From contig JBBMOL010000012.1 of assembly GCA_037954665.1 (NCBI GenBank), positions 8,804,001 to 8,868,000 on the forward strand: a DNA stretch of 64,000 bases. The letters run 5' to 3'. The position numbers and the translations under genes were made by a program. This document shows, piece after piece, positions 23,727 to 35,634 of the stretch (positions are counted from its first letter, which is position 1; the number at the start of each line of letters is the position of its first letter). Under the pieces are notes generated by a model. The model had not been told where the DNA came from, did not search any database, and saw only the letters and a program-made list of their open reading frames with translations. The DNA comes from Laguncularia racemosa. Taxonomy: Eukaryota > Streptophyta > Magnoliopsida > Myrtales > Combretaceae.

Positions 23727-23813
23727 AGAGTAAACTAGGTAGGCCTATGGCCGATGTAAATGACCAGAGAGAGTAGACCAGGTAGGCCTGTGGCCGATAT
23801 AAATGACTAGAGA
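23727..23813. repeat. Two-copy 43-bp tandem repeat
   Basis: A unit containing AGGTAGGCCT(A/G)TGGCCGAT and ending AATGAC(C/T)AGAGAGAG occurs twice, with the AGGTAGGCCT blocks at 23,737 and 23,780. The copies differ by a few transitions. Confidence 0.8.
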
Positions 23814-24389
23814 GAGTTGCTTGCGAAAATCTAGCTGGGGCTTCTTGGAGAGTTATGCGTTGGGTGCACTTCTGGAAACCCAAGAACTCCCAAAGACCTA
23901 GCCCTAGGCCTCGACTATAAGACCGATAATGTAACGTCCTTTTAGTGCTCTCGTTTCCAACCCCAACTTATATTTATTCATTCTGTGCCTCTGGCTCTGC
24001 TGTTATTCTCCTGAGTCCCGACAAGACAAAAAACCCATTCCATGGGTTTCTCAGAGCAGAGAAGCCCAATCTCTTCAAAATTTCCATGAGAATACCCAGA
24101 AGATATTCCTCGTCATCTGGTTTATACGATGTCTGCGCTTTGTTGATGCTGGTGAAAGCTGAAACGACATCCTAATGGAGAAGCAGCAACGTAACCACAT
24201 TCCAGAAAAACAGCAGCAAAGCTGAAGGAACCCTTTTGACAAGGACGGCTCAATCACTTAATGGGTTTATTGTTTGATATTGGCAAGGACGGCTCAATCA
24301 CTTCGTTATTGTTCTTTGTTATTGCACCCTTTTGACATTTTAGCTGTTGCTGTTGCATGTTATCATAAAATTTTCTAATTGTTTTGTGT

Positions 24390-24424
<35 letters not shown>

Positions 24425-25350
24425 TCTCGTCCTACCAGATGGTCTCGTCTCTTATAATTTTCTTCTGTGCGTTGGTCCATTTTTTCTTTACAGTTGGGAA
24501 GCAGGAAAATGCAATATATCATGATCTTTATGTCTAGCTCATGTTTCTTCAATCTTAATCGTCAGAATTTTTGCACGGCAAACTTTAACATACAAGCACT
24601 CATTAATAAACCAAATATACAAACTTCTCAACTTTTTATGCATTTGTCTTTTTATAAAATGTGTAATCAAATGTTGGAGAATGCATAAAGTTTCCGTTTT
24701 AAGCATTTATTAAGCGTTCGAAGCACTTGTGTTAGGGAGCTTTCACATATACATATATTAGTTGTAGTAATTGCATAACTTCTATTTTTTTCATCGGACT
24801 GGTAATTCTCATTAATTATGATTTTCTTTGTCCAGAAATGTTTCCTCTGGTATAGTGATCATGAACTGCGCCTTCCGATAATGTATTATCCCCCTCACCA
24901 AAAAGGTTAATTTGGTTGAGCAGGTTTAAAGAAGGTTTGAAAAAAAAAAAAAAACAGGACGGTTAACCAAGCAACAAGAAGCTAACACTCGTCAACTCTG
25001 TCAATCGGGGTTTGATGGATTCACGTCAATCTGGCCACAAATATCACTTTTATAACCTTTATCAGCATTGGCTTGATGTATTCCAGCTATGTAGATATTT
25101 CAAACAAAAAAGGTATTAATTGATTGATTAGTTGCCGATAAATATTAATAAAATTTTAATATATGTAAATATAAATAGCAATTTAAAAAAATTATTATAG
25201 ATATTACTTATTTAAAAATCATTAATATTTATACATCATTCATCTAAACACATAACGTATTAATATTAATAAATTTTCTTTCATGTCACATGTAGATGCT
25301 ATCTTACTTTCCTTCCTTGCTAGTATACTTTGTCTATCTTTGATTAGCAT
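23814..25350. other. Gene-like but unrecognised stretch, then AT-rich DNA
   Basis: From 23,930 to 24,260 the base composition is less AT-rich and resembles a 5' leader plus short coding piece, but no product was recognised. AAGGACGGCTCAATCACTT is repeated at 24,240 and 24,284 (44-bp spacing). A TA dinucleotide run lies at 24,390-24,412 and an A15 tract near 24,940. It could be a truncated host gene or an LTR; I cannot decide. Confidence 0.3.
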
Positions 25351-25944
25351 TAAGGTGAGCACGGTTTGGTTCGGTACGATTTGCCTCTCAAATTGGACTA
25401 AATCATATATTATGATTCAATTTTTTAAAAATCGAATTTAATGGTTTATAATTTTTTCAAACTTAAAAAAAAAAGAAATTTAATCTGGTTTGATTTATAG
25501 CTCAAATCTTTTCAACACGTGTTATTAACTTTTTTTTTTATATATATATACAAGTCAATAGATCATAGAATATTGTACTTAATGTAAAAAAGATTTAATT
25601 TATCATCCGCAATCTCTAATGGCCATTTGATATATTTAAGGATGTTTTATTATCCATTTCAAAGTAATTATGATTTTTATATTAGCCAATAAGCAAAAAT
25701 ACAAAATAAAAAGTAGTAAGTTATATGATGAAAACCAATAAAATGAAGAATTGAATAAGCAACATAGAATACCTTTTTTTAGTCATACATTTCTAAATTT
25801 TCATGGTCATTTTTTTTTATTTACTTTTCACAGTTTAGTTCATTTCAAATAGTTCAACTCGGTTCGTAATTGTTTCGAACCTAATTTATGGTTCAGTTCA
25901 ATCTAATTTGGTTTGTAGCTTGGTTAGTTTTTTTCCCAACCTTA
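25351..25944. mobile_element. hAT-type MITE, 594 bp
   Basis: The left end TAAGGTGAGCACGGTTTGGT and the complement of the right end TAAGGTTGGGA share the TAAGGT start. They are flanked by near-identical 8-bp duplications, ATTAGCAT (25,343-25,350) and ACTAGCAT (25,945-25,952). GGTGAGCACGGTTTGGTTCGG-type ends with internal GGTTCG(G/T) repeats are common in plant hAT MITEs. There is no coding capacity. The inverted repeats are short and diverged, so this is less certain than the other two MITEs. Confidence 0.6.
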
Positions 25945-26085
25945 ACTAGCATAGAGCTCTACTTTTAAATTAGATGGTTGTACAGTTAATTTTTATGTAA
26001 TTTCATAGCTAAATGTCCTAGAAATGGATCCTTTTCATTTTCATTCATTCAATTTTTGTTAATTTCTTCCTTTAAATATTGTTGT

Positions 26086-26408
26086 TGAGGTTAAGATTAT
26101 AAATAAGAAGATAATGTTACAAGGTAGTTGAAAAATATAGACAATTTCAAATGTTGATTTTGAAATTTATGGAAATTAAGGGAATGAAAATAAAGACAAA
26201 TCGTCTCCTTAGTTATTTATTATAAATTATTGGAGTAATCAGTGGAGGTAACAATGGTTAAGATTGTAGGTGACAAGATGATGTTACAAGGTAGTTGAAA
26301 AGTATAGGTAATTTTAAATTTTGATTTTAAAATTAATGGAAATTGAGGAAATGAAAATATACAAAATTTGTATCTTTAGTTATTATAAATTATTGAAGTA
26401 ATCTATGG
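26086..26408. repeat. Two-copy tandem duplication, 167-bp spacing
   Basis: GATGTTACAAGGTAGTTGAAAA-like, GAAAATAAAGAC-like and ATAAATTATTG(G/A)AGTAATC blocks occur twice in the same order (GGTTAAGATT at 26,089 and 26,256). The copies are about 80 % alike. Confidence 0.8.
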
Positions 26409-26799
26409 ACGGATATAAAATTTGAGGGTTAACATAGGATTTTTGCTTTACAATTAACTTGAGCCTAAGGGGATTATCTCCATAATTTTGATAGCATCAT
26501 TCATGGTAGTGGAAATGACATTGATGAGGATGTTTAGTGTTAGACCATTAAGGATCTCAATTAAAATCTTTAGATATCATGTTAATATCTTAAAAATTTT
26601 GTCTTAAAGACTTTTTTACTTTATTTTTAAGGTTTATAAATAGAATTTTTAATATTTATTTTTATTATTTATTGAACCATAATATTAACTTTAAATCAAA
26701 CCAATAAATAAGAAAAAAAAAAATTAAAATATCATCTTTTTGGGATTCTTAGTTAAGGAATCCAACTTTTCTTAGAACTTCCTTTCGATACATAAGGAC

Positions 26800-27060
26800 C
26801 TCAAAAAGAGTATCTTAAGTATTGGGAGCTGTGTCGAGCAACTCCCATTGGGATTGCTATTATAAGTGTTGGTGAGCCTAAAATTTCCTTCAAATTGCGG
26901 TAAAGGTCTTAAATATCAATATTCCTTTTTACTAGCATAAATCGTATCATCGTTGACAATTATAACGTATTAACTAGGATATTGATATTATAAGTGTGGT
27001 TGCTTGCAGTAACCTCAGTTATACTGTGATAGAATCCTTAAATATCAATATTCCTTCTAC
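26800..27060. repeat. Two-copy tandem duplication, about 129-bp spacing
   Basis: ATTATAAGTGT (26,859 and 26,987) and AAATATCAATATTCCTT (26,911 and 27,040) recur with 128-129 bp spacing. The copies are diverged. Confidence 0.65.
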
Positions 27061-28059
27061 TTTGTTGGCTAGAGTTCAGTGAGCGACGTTGTGAGGAGTA
27101 ATAGATGGACAAAATATAATGAAGCCTGTATCAAGTCAAAGCTGACGCTACCTTGATGTTATGAGGGTTATGACCTTCCATGTCGTATTCACACACCTCA
27201 AACTTCGATTATAGTGATTCACCTAGCAAGAACATCCGTAAATTTCAAATACTAACTTGCAAAGGACGAAAAAAAAAAAAAGAAGAAACCGAAACTTTAA
27301 TATACAAAATTGCACAAAAGTGTAACTTTAAACATTGAGATTTATAACGATCGCTAGATTCATCCATTCACTTCGACACTCATTGATTTTTTATTTTATA
27401 TTTATTACTAAAATATAAAAACACACTCAATGCAAATAAGTATTTGTTCTGGCAGTCACCAGGGAAACAATTGAGCCAGCTGTACCAAGGCTCGCCCTAT
27501 TTCGAAATCATTTTAGGTTTGAAAATATTTTGTCAATCTACATGAGCAACCTACTAAACCTACAAACAAGAGAAATTGTTGGCATCAACGGCTTGGACAA
27601 GTTGGAAGTAGACCCGAGTTGAGCAAATCAAGTGAAAAAAGAGGCTAGATGAATGCTAAGAATCTTACCTAAAATATGTCACATTCCCACAAGCAAAATT
27701 AGCGGCAATAGATGATGCCTCTAGCATAGTGGCGGCTCAGTACCAACCACCATCTGCCTTGATATGACTCCATTTTTGGTCGGCTTGTACTGTCATACCC
27801 CTCCACAATCACCAACAGTGAATCCAATAGAATCTAATAATAATAGATACAAAATTTGATTTTCTCAAGTAATGAACCTGCACAATGAAGTCCTTAAAAT
27901 TCTGGAAAAAAAAAAAACTTTAAGGAACAAGTAGAGAAAGCCCCGTAATCATGAAGCAATAAGTCAATAAAGAACATTAGAGAGTAGCAAGGTGGCAACT
28001 AGGCTTTAAATTGCAGTCGTTCACCGGATTTAAAAAGCGTAATCATTATATAAAAGCCT
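27061..28059. other. Unrecognised DNA
   Basis: No domain, repeat ends or long coding frame was recognised. Short A runs lie near 27,275 and 27,906. Confidence 0.4.
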
Positions 28060-28205
28060 TTGTGGATCAATTAGTTTAAAAACTTTTCCTTAGAATTAAA
28101 AAGAGCAAAAATTAAAAAAATTAGACAACGATATATGGTAGTTCTACCTTATTCTTCAGTTTACTCTTTTAACCTCTATTGTTAGAATCTTGGTTGACTT
28201 TTTGG
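28060..28205 (-). mobile_element. Fragment of copia family-2 LTR
   Basis: GATCAATTAGTTTAAAAACTTTTCC matches the start of the LTR fragment at 33,098 with one difference. It is followed by shortened versions of the next blocks, including AAAAAGAG and the CTTATTCTTC-like block. It is truncated on both sides. Confidence 0.5.
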
Positions 28206-30094
28206 TTTGTTCTACTATCTCCTAATCACTTAGTTCACACTTGGCGGAATAGTAATCCTCTTGATTACTTCGACGAGCCCTGTAGCAGTGATGGCCTTCA
28301 ATCTCATGTAATGTCTCGTGAAAATGCATGTCAAGTTTTAATTAAGTCCACTTTCTTAATTTATTGATTTAAAGTGATCACAACCAATTCTCATTTAAGC
28401 CAATGGAATAACTATTAAGCATTTCAAGCCTACCATTCCAATAACCAATAGGGACCCAGTGCAGTCCCATAAATAAATCACTATATTTCATTTCACACTT
28501 ACCACAACAAGCAAAGGTCATGCATTTCACCTCACAAAACAGACACGGAATCCAGACCCTGCGGATGTAGTTAACTTGACACTTCTGTGCCATTTACCTT
28601 AAACATCAAATCAACCACTCGGGATTGATTTACGATCGTCATACCTGACACCTCTATGTCACCGCACTTCTCAAGTGCTCTGTCATTCACACTTCCGAGA
28701 GCCAACAAGGTCGTCTTGTATTTTCCTCTTAATTCCTCAATACATCTATATATAATATGTATATATCTACACTTATATATATGTCAGTGACATATCTTGA
28801 AGTAAAGACAAGTTACCAGATGTCTTCCCTTATGTACTTAAGAGGGCAAGAAAATATAATTGTTAAGTTATAAAAATCAAAGTTACACTCATGATTTGTA
28901 TGGTTATGTTCATGAGTGCATTCTATAGATATAATAAGAAAATAAGTTTGCCTAAGTACATGTACACATTCAAAAGCAAACTCCGATATATATACATAAT
29001 GATCTCTATATATCCTATTCCAACTATGCACACCTACTTGGTAGCTATAGAAGGAAAAGCTAGGTTTTTATATTTTGGTTTAGTTTGAAGAAAACAATTT
29101 TGAATCATGGGATAGGCTTATGGTAATAGTACTAGCAATATGGTTCTAAGTGCTATTGTAAGGTAATGACATCTAAACCCTTAGGCCATTCCATCCTCTA
29201 CACTCTTTATGACTTCTTCCTGAACTCATTAATCCCTACTATATAACTCAACTTAGCAATAATCACATTCAATTGCAAATACAACAAACCAACAATTTAA
29301 CATACATAGCAAATCAACATATAACATAACATGGTAGCATATCATTAAGTTTGTTAGGGCCGTCATAGTCCTAGCCGGAGTTGAGTGATTCCAGTAGGTA
29401 ACCCCTTTGCTTTCCTCTTGAAATTAGTGTTCTTCTGCAAATGCTTCCTTAACCAACCACAAAATGCAGCATCTCCACTTGGCTTTGGTAGTTTCCTAGC
29501 ACTTGATATGTGCACTCCACTCATTATGCGTTTGCTCGCAAGGCACGAAGTCTCCTCCTTAAGGAACTTCGGCCGAACAAGATTTGAACCATTGAACACT
29601 TCTTCAATGTGATTTTGATACAGGGTTCCAGAAGGAACGACCTTCCTACAAATCATCGCTTCTAACACCCCAAGTTTCTATGATCAATTGCCTGCTTTCC
29701 TTATGTAGAAGTCAAGTAATGAAACATCTTCGACTTACCAAATTTGGAGTTTCTTCTTCCGTGTATGCAAGATACCCTTGGAAAGGACAACTAAAGGTCT
29801 TGCATTAGGGTATTTGGCCAAGAATGATCTTCCTCGACATCCTTTGAACATTCCATTGCGAAATCCATTTCATTCCAAACATCCCCTAGGCCATCATCTT
29901 GGACGTTACTCGAATCATTCCCTTCACCATCTATACTAACATAAACACCTTTTCTTCCTGTTTACTTTCACACACAGATACACTCGCCTCCTTCACGCAA
30001 TTCCCTTTTCCTCCTTGGTCCATTCTTTTTTCTCTCCTTTGTTGACATCTCCATCTACAGGGTTTCCCATCCTTTTTACTGGTTTTCATCCTTA

Positions 30095-31025
30095 CTCATG
30101 CTTCCATTACCTTATATACACCAACCTTTCCCACACACCACATATACACCAACATACTCTTATCCATATACGTACACACTCCGCACACCACGTACGCACC
30201 TACACATACATACACATAACCATACCATACACCTAATTACATGCAAACCTAACTACACTTTGTTATTCTCCTTTCTCCTCAAGTCCACATACATACACAC
30301 ACACGCCATTAGTGCACACATACCCATATACTTCGCACACACATAGATGCCTTCTATACACATACACACATACCCACATACACCACACTCAACTTCCATA
30401 CCCACACATACACATGCCCATACACTACACATCTTCTATACTTATATACACATACCACATACTCTACACATCATCTATATATATACACGTACCGCACACC
30501 CCACACCTTCCATACACCTATACACATACTCCATACATCCCACACCTTTCGTACACATACATACCCTCACACGCCACATGGCATCCACACACACACACAC
30601 ACAAACCGCACCTACCACATACCATCCATATGCATACACCCCTTTTGCACACACCGCATATCATCCCTACACATACACACATATTGCATATACCACACAC
30701 CATCAATATACACACACATACCGCACTCACCACACACTTACCGCACACCCTACATCACCTCATGCACATACGTACATACTCACATGTACTACACATTCAA
30801 CTCCTCCTTCCCTATACATACACACACACCCTCACACACCACACACCATCACATACACATATCCTTACATACACTGCCTACCATCACATACACATATACA
30901 TATCCTTACATACATTACCTAAAATCACATACACATACACACATCCTTGCACACACTACATATCATCACATATACACATACACACATCCTCATACATCCT
31001 ACACACTGCCACAAACACACATACA
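30095..31025. repeat. CA/TA-rich degenerate microsatellite tract
   Basis: About 0.9 kb is dominated by ACACATAC, CACACAC and CACCACACAC motifs on the plus strand. Long frames on both strands (His/Thr/Tyr-rich on plus, Cys/Val-rich on minus) follow from this composition and are not genes. A shorter tract of the same kind occurs at 61,850-62,280 in the related segment. Confidence 0.85.
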
Positions 31026-31224
31026 CACCCTTGCTCCTTTTCTCCTTGTTTGGAACCACAACCTTCGATTCTTCAGCGGCTGTCGAAGTTTGAGCTTCCA
31101 AAACAAGTTGCTTCTCATCAGAATCACATTATCCTCATAGGACATTTCATCGTCTTTATCACCACTGCCACTCACACCATCCCAGTACAACCATTTGGCC
31201 TACACTAAGGATTCCCTTCTCCAC

Positions 31225-31800
31225 TTTCCCACCACAACAGCCTACTGCCGTTGTTAGGTCGCCGCCATCATTGTTGCCATTGTCATCATGGTTGCTGTTG
31301 TGTGGCTGTCGTGGTTGTCGTCGCTGTGGTCATTGTTGTATGGCTATCACCGTTGGGGTTGCCGTTGCTGCTGCTGTTGACTCTGTCATCAAGGAGAAGA
31401 CGAGACGGACATGATTTGAAAGATGCTGTCACTATATTTGCTGTGTCGTTGCTGCCACCATCGTTGCCATCATTGCTGTGTCATCGTTGCCACCACCATT
31501 GCCATCGTTATTGTGCCGTTATGGTCATTGTGGTTGTTGTCGCCGCTGAAGGCACATGATCACGCACACTAGCATCCCCACCTCTATGCGTGGCTCCTTC
31601 TTCTGACTAGATGGTGATGATATGGATGGAGCTAAGGACGGGATGCGATGGACGACGGGGTTCTAAACTTGCTGCTACTACCATCAGGGTGAAGGCTAAG
31701 TAGATGCAACTTGGAGCTGCTGAAGGAGACGTAGCTTAAGCAAGAAGAAGAAGAGAAGAAGAAGAAAAGAAAAGAAAAGGGAGAGAGAAGGGACGAGAAT
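31225..31800. repeat. Trinucleotide-like GTT/GCC/CAT stretch and GA-rich tract
   Basis: The part from 31,250 to 31,550 is built from GTTGCC, GTTGTC and CATCATTG motifs. The part from 31,735 to 31,790 is an AAGAAGAAG/AAAAGAAAAG purine tract. Both are simple-sequence expansions within the gypsy LTR-like segment. Confidence 0.7.
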
Positions 31801-32589
31801 GGGAGCTGAGGAGTGTTGTGCCTATTGCTTGTGCCTGACGTGATGAAGAAAGCCTGATGCAACTTGCTGCTGTCATGTTTGTTTGTTTGTTTGTTTTTTT
31901 TTTTTCATTATAGATGGGCATATATATATTTATATTATATTATGTTATATTTTATATTATAATGTTCCTATTTTATTATTTCACTCGCGTACGATAATAT
32001 ATTTAAATTTTATATTTTTAGCAATTTATTACGAAAGTTTACGTCTAAGCTAATCTAATTATCCCAAATATAAATATTTACTCTAAATTTTCATTTAAAA
32101 TTCTTAGATCTATAATTTAAAGTAATTTCATTATTTAACCTAATATTATTTGAAATTCATGTTTCGAAGAATTTATCCTTTTAATTTAATTTACCTGAAC
32201 TAAAGTTATGATTTATAATTATTTTTATTTATCCATCTATATATATATCTATATTTGGATATTTTCCAATTACTTTGCTTCCTAAATTTATGTTGTAATG
32301 TATTTCGTAAAATTCAATTTGTTAAGTTTGTTATCTTCTTTTCTTTGCTCAAGATTATTCCTTCTAATTGTTTTATTTTTAAAACCTATTATTACTATAA
32401 AATATTAAAACGATATTTATGCGTCGCAATATTTTAATTTTTGTCGTACATTTCTTGAAGTTTTTAATGTTGCAAAATTGTTTTTCTCGCTACCCCGACC
32501 TAGAAGTATGTATTATTCTATTTATTTTCTTTAAATTTTCATATAGTTTTTCAAAATTTTTAGGACCTTACATTTCCTAATCAACTTGT

Positions 32590-33097
32590 AGTATTTCATT
32601 TTCATTTTTTATATTGTTCACTTTTTCTATCAATTTTTTCTTTTCTTTTGTCAAAAATTTATTTTCATTTTCCAAATTTATAATTTTAGCTTTAGATTAT
32701 GACAATGTATCTAACCTTTCAATATATATGTCTCTAGATATAAACTTAGAATCTGAGTCATAATTAGAATCTGAGTCATAAGTAGCCTCAAAGTTTGCTA
32801 TTAAATAGAGATTAGCTTCTTCATCTTCCCTTTCCCATTCTTCTTCTTCATTTTCTGATTCCCTAAGATCACTTCAAGTGACCATAGCTAACTGCTTCTA
32901 TTTCTTCTTATACTTTGCCATTCTTTTTCTAAGGACGGGCATTCACAGTTGATATATCTAAGCTTCTTGCATTTGTAATAGAGTAGATCCTTCTTTTCCT
33001 TTTTCTTTTCTTCACTACTACCTTTACCTACATTTTTGTTACATTTCTTATAATTGATAGGTTTGATTTGGTTACTTATATAAAAAATGTTTTTGAT
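32590..33097 (-). pseudogene. Copia family-2 gag relic (zinc knuckle region)
   Basis: The minus-strand frame 33,100-32,888 encodes a Lys-rich segment with a degenerate knuckle, CKKLRYINCECP. It closely parallels CYECKKTRHIKYEYP in the copy near 56.35 kb. Charged, coiled-coil-like codons continue leftwards. The knuckle is non-canonical in both copies. The relic abuts the inside of an LTR fragment, so the gag start and PBS have been deleted. Confidence 0.65.
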
Positions 33098-33960
33098 CAA
33101 CTAGTTTAAAAACTTTTCCAATGATTACTATTAGTAAATATTGAATTACGATTTAGATTAAAATAGGAACATAATTTGTAATTCTATAATGAACAAATAA
33201 ATTGTGAAGAAAATTAAAAAGAGTAGGTATTAAGAAAATGAGGCAATGATTTATAGTGCGTCCGCCATGTGCATCAATCTATTCTTCTAGTCCCCATTGT
33301 TGGGGCCCTGGTTGAGTTTACTTGCTCATTTCACTATATCAAAAAATAAAATCTCAAAGAGTGTTACAACAGTTAGCCACTCTACAACCACTTTGATGTA
33401 GCTTTCAGTCACTTCCTTTGTTGTATCTCACTTAGCTTTACACACAAGGTAACACACATAAACTACATAGAAAAACAAAACAAGCAACTTCATAATGAAG
33501 TTTTTAGTCTTTAAAGATCTAATAAGTGCTATTCCTCTACAATATTATCTTAGAGACTCAAAATAGAATAGTCTTTTGATCAAAACATGTATTCACTTTT
33601 TCATACAATTTCTAGTAATTCTTGTTCTTCTTTTTGTTTCAGCTTCTTATTTATAGATGAAGTAGTAACATTCAAATTTGATTTTCTCCTTGATCATAAC
33701 TATCTTTAGTATTTTGTCTTTAATTATTTCATTCAACTTTTTTTCAACTTCAAGTATGGACGATTATTTGTATTAAAAGTTATCAATCTCTTGTTAATAC
33801 TTCGAAATCCTTCCTTTATGGTCTTTGAGTTAATAATTTTTCTTTCCATGTATAATCGATTGATAAAAATTATTTAGTGGTATTTGAACAAGACTTTAGT
33901 GGAATTAATAAAATATATTCCCTAAATATATTCAACCTGTCGAGGTAAGTCTTAACCTAT
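33098..33960 (-). mobile_element. Copia family-2 LTR fragment, copy B
   Basis: Block order matches the LTRs near 10.6, 43.3 and 57.2 kb: GATTACTATTAG, AATAAATTGTG, AAAAAGAGTAGG, GTGCATCAATCTATTCTTCTAG, TCTCACTTAGCTTT. The left end starts inside the LTR. Confidence 0.55.
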
Positions 33961-35200
33961 AATATAAATCTGTATTCTGTTATGTATCTTCTCTTCCTTT
34001 TTTTCTTCAGAATCTTATTCCTATCTCATTATTGTATATTGGAATGATAATTCCAATTACTTATTTCAATTGTATATTTCTTCCCTTCTTTTACTTTTTG
34101 GAACTTAACTTGTATTTGATCAATTGTACCTGTTCTGAATAGCTTAACTCTACACACTTAAGCTCATTTTCTAACTTTTGTTCATATCTTTTGTTAGCAT
34201 CTAATTCTTCTTTATCAACCCATTTTCAACACACATAAATAAAAATAAAATGTATATAAAGTGAGACAAGTGTACCTATTAAATTTTGTAACATAGTTTA
34301 TTAAATATGGATATCATCTCAAAGGGATTACCAGTATTAATACTAATCTATATCTTATTATCTAATAGATAAATTATGGAGATTGATTTATCTAAAAAAT
34401 ATAAAGGAATATTAACTAAAGAATTGAGATTTTATTGAAAGACAAAAAAGCTGAGCATATTAGAATTGACTTCAAAATAGTAAAACTAGTATCTAAACTT
34501 TGTTTCTCTTATGAATTGTTATGTGATATTAACAAAGATTGTTTAAATCTTCCTTAAATTTCATCGACCAAGGGAATTTCTAATTTAGTTTAATAACTTT
34601 CTCAAGCTTATTAACTCTAATATTAAAATTACCAATTTGAATTTCTTCACAATAGCATAATTCAAAGACTGCATTAAAAACAATAAATTCTTGTAAACTA
34701 AGTAATTAAATTCGAAAGAGTTATGTAACTTATCTCGAAGATTACATTAACTCTCTTCAAGCATCTTATATCTAATTATATATTAGATTTCTCAATCTTA
34801 ATACATAATATCAAATCGATAGAATAATACTCTAGAAATATTAATCTAACAAAATCAAGAACATATGCATGAATAAAGAAATATAAGAATTCATTAAATG
34901 ATAAAAATTCTAGTCACATAATAGTCCTAGGATCTACAAATCTAGATACTAAGGAAAATTAAGTACTAATCATACTGAAAATTAAAATCTTCAATTGTTT
35001 ATAAACATTCACCATAGAGGAAATCAATTAAAACTAAGAAAAACCCTAATTTCTTGAAGTGTAGAAAAGTAGCCTTTTTCTCTCTCTATCTCTCTAAAAC
35101 CCTAGAACAATTTAGAAATAATGTCCACTTCCTTTGATATCAAGTCCTCTTCTATTTATAAAATGAGTGTAAAAAACTCTATGTTTTAGGCCAACACACT
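33961..35200. other. AT-rich LTR-like DNA, unclassified
   Basis: No coding frame. CTCTCTATCTCTCTAAAACCCTAG near 35,080 and the TTCTATTTATAAAATGAG box near 35,150 look like the leader and TATA region of a minus-strand LTR, but no partner was found. Confidence 0.3.
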
Positions 35201-35440
35201 ATCCAACATGGTTGTGCTTTGGGTCATGTCCAATTCATTAATCAAAATCGTGTAAAACATGACGTTCTAACAAACACGACCTAGACACGGTTGTGTTTGT
35301 AGGTCATGTCTAAATTAATTAGATAAAAAAGATACATTACTAAAGAATACAGTCGTGCTTGGAGGTTGTGTTTAAATCTATGTAAAGCTTTAAATTCAAT
35401 ACAATCTGAACATGGTTATGTTTAGGCCACGTCTAGCTTC
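35201..35440 (-). repeat. Degenerate array of CACGGTTGTG-type cores
   Basis: Four degenerate cores (CATGGTTGTG at 35,207, CACGGTTGTG at 35,286, TACAGTCGTG at 35,349, CATGGTTATG at 35,411) are spaced 79, 63 and 62 bp. They are flanked by (G)GTCATGTC-type half-sites. They look like C-to-T decayed versions of the CACGGCCGTG array at 2,051-2,350. The surroundings look like an LTR. Confidence 0.5.
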
Positions 35441-35634
35441 AAAATCTCATAACATCTTCAATTTAGCTCATAATTGAGTAAAATTGGATTCATTTTTTTC
35501 CTTTTTAATTCCACTATCCATCAAACCTTGAAATCAAAATATTACTCAATTAAAATTAAAAATTTTCAAAAATATGCTAAAATCAAGAGAAAAACATGTT
35601 AAATCTCACTTAATATATATATATATATCGAATT

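Larger units (their letters stand above)
28206..32573 (-). mobile_element. Long gypsy LTR-like segment, copy 1
   Basis: On the minus strand it begins TGTAAGGTCCTAAAAATTTT at 32,573, a typical plant gypsy LTR start. A region at 31,981-32,190 resembles 63,118-63,330, and a region at 28,215-28,330 (CCTAATCACTTAG; AGTGATGGCCTTCAATCTCATGT) resembles 60,587-60,680. A TATA-rich stretch (31,919-31,950) followed downstream on the minus strand by a pyrimidine-rich leader suggests the LTR promoter. At more than 4 kb it is long for an LTR, and leader or internal sequence may be included. Left end uncertain. Confidence 0.5.

Noticed and set aside
23945..24260. Possible 5' exon of a host gene
   Set aside because: Composition is suggestive, but neither the frame nor a continuing exon could be recognised; kept only as an unclassified stretch.
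30312..31208. 298-residue plus-strand open frame rich in His, Thr and Tyr
   Set aside because: It is a translation of CACA/CATA repeat DNA; overlapping frames on both strands are equally open. No domain or start context supports a gene.
31251..31559. Val/Ala/Leu-rich frame that looks like a membrane protein
   Set aside because: It arises from GTT/GCC/CAT trinucleotide-like sequence in the gypsy LTR-like segment.
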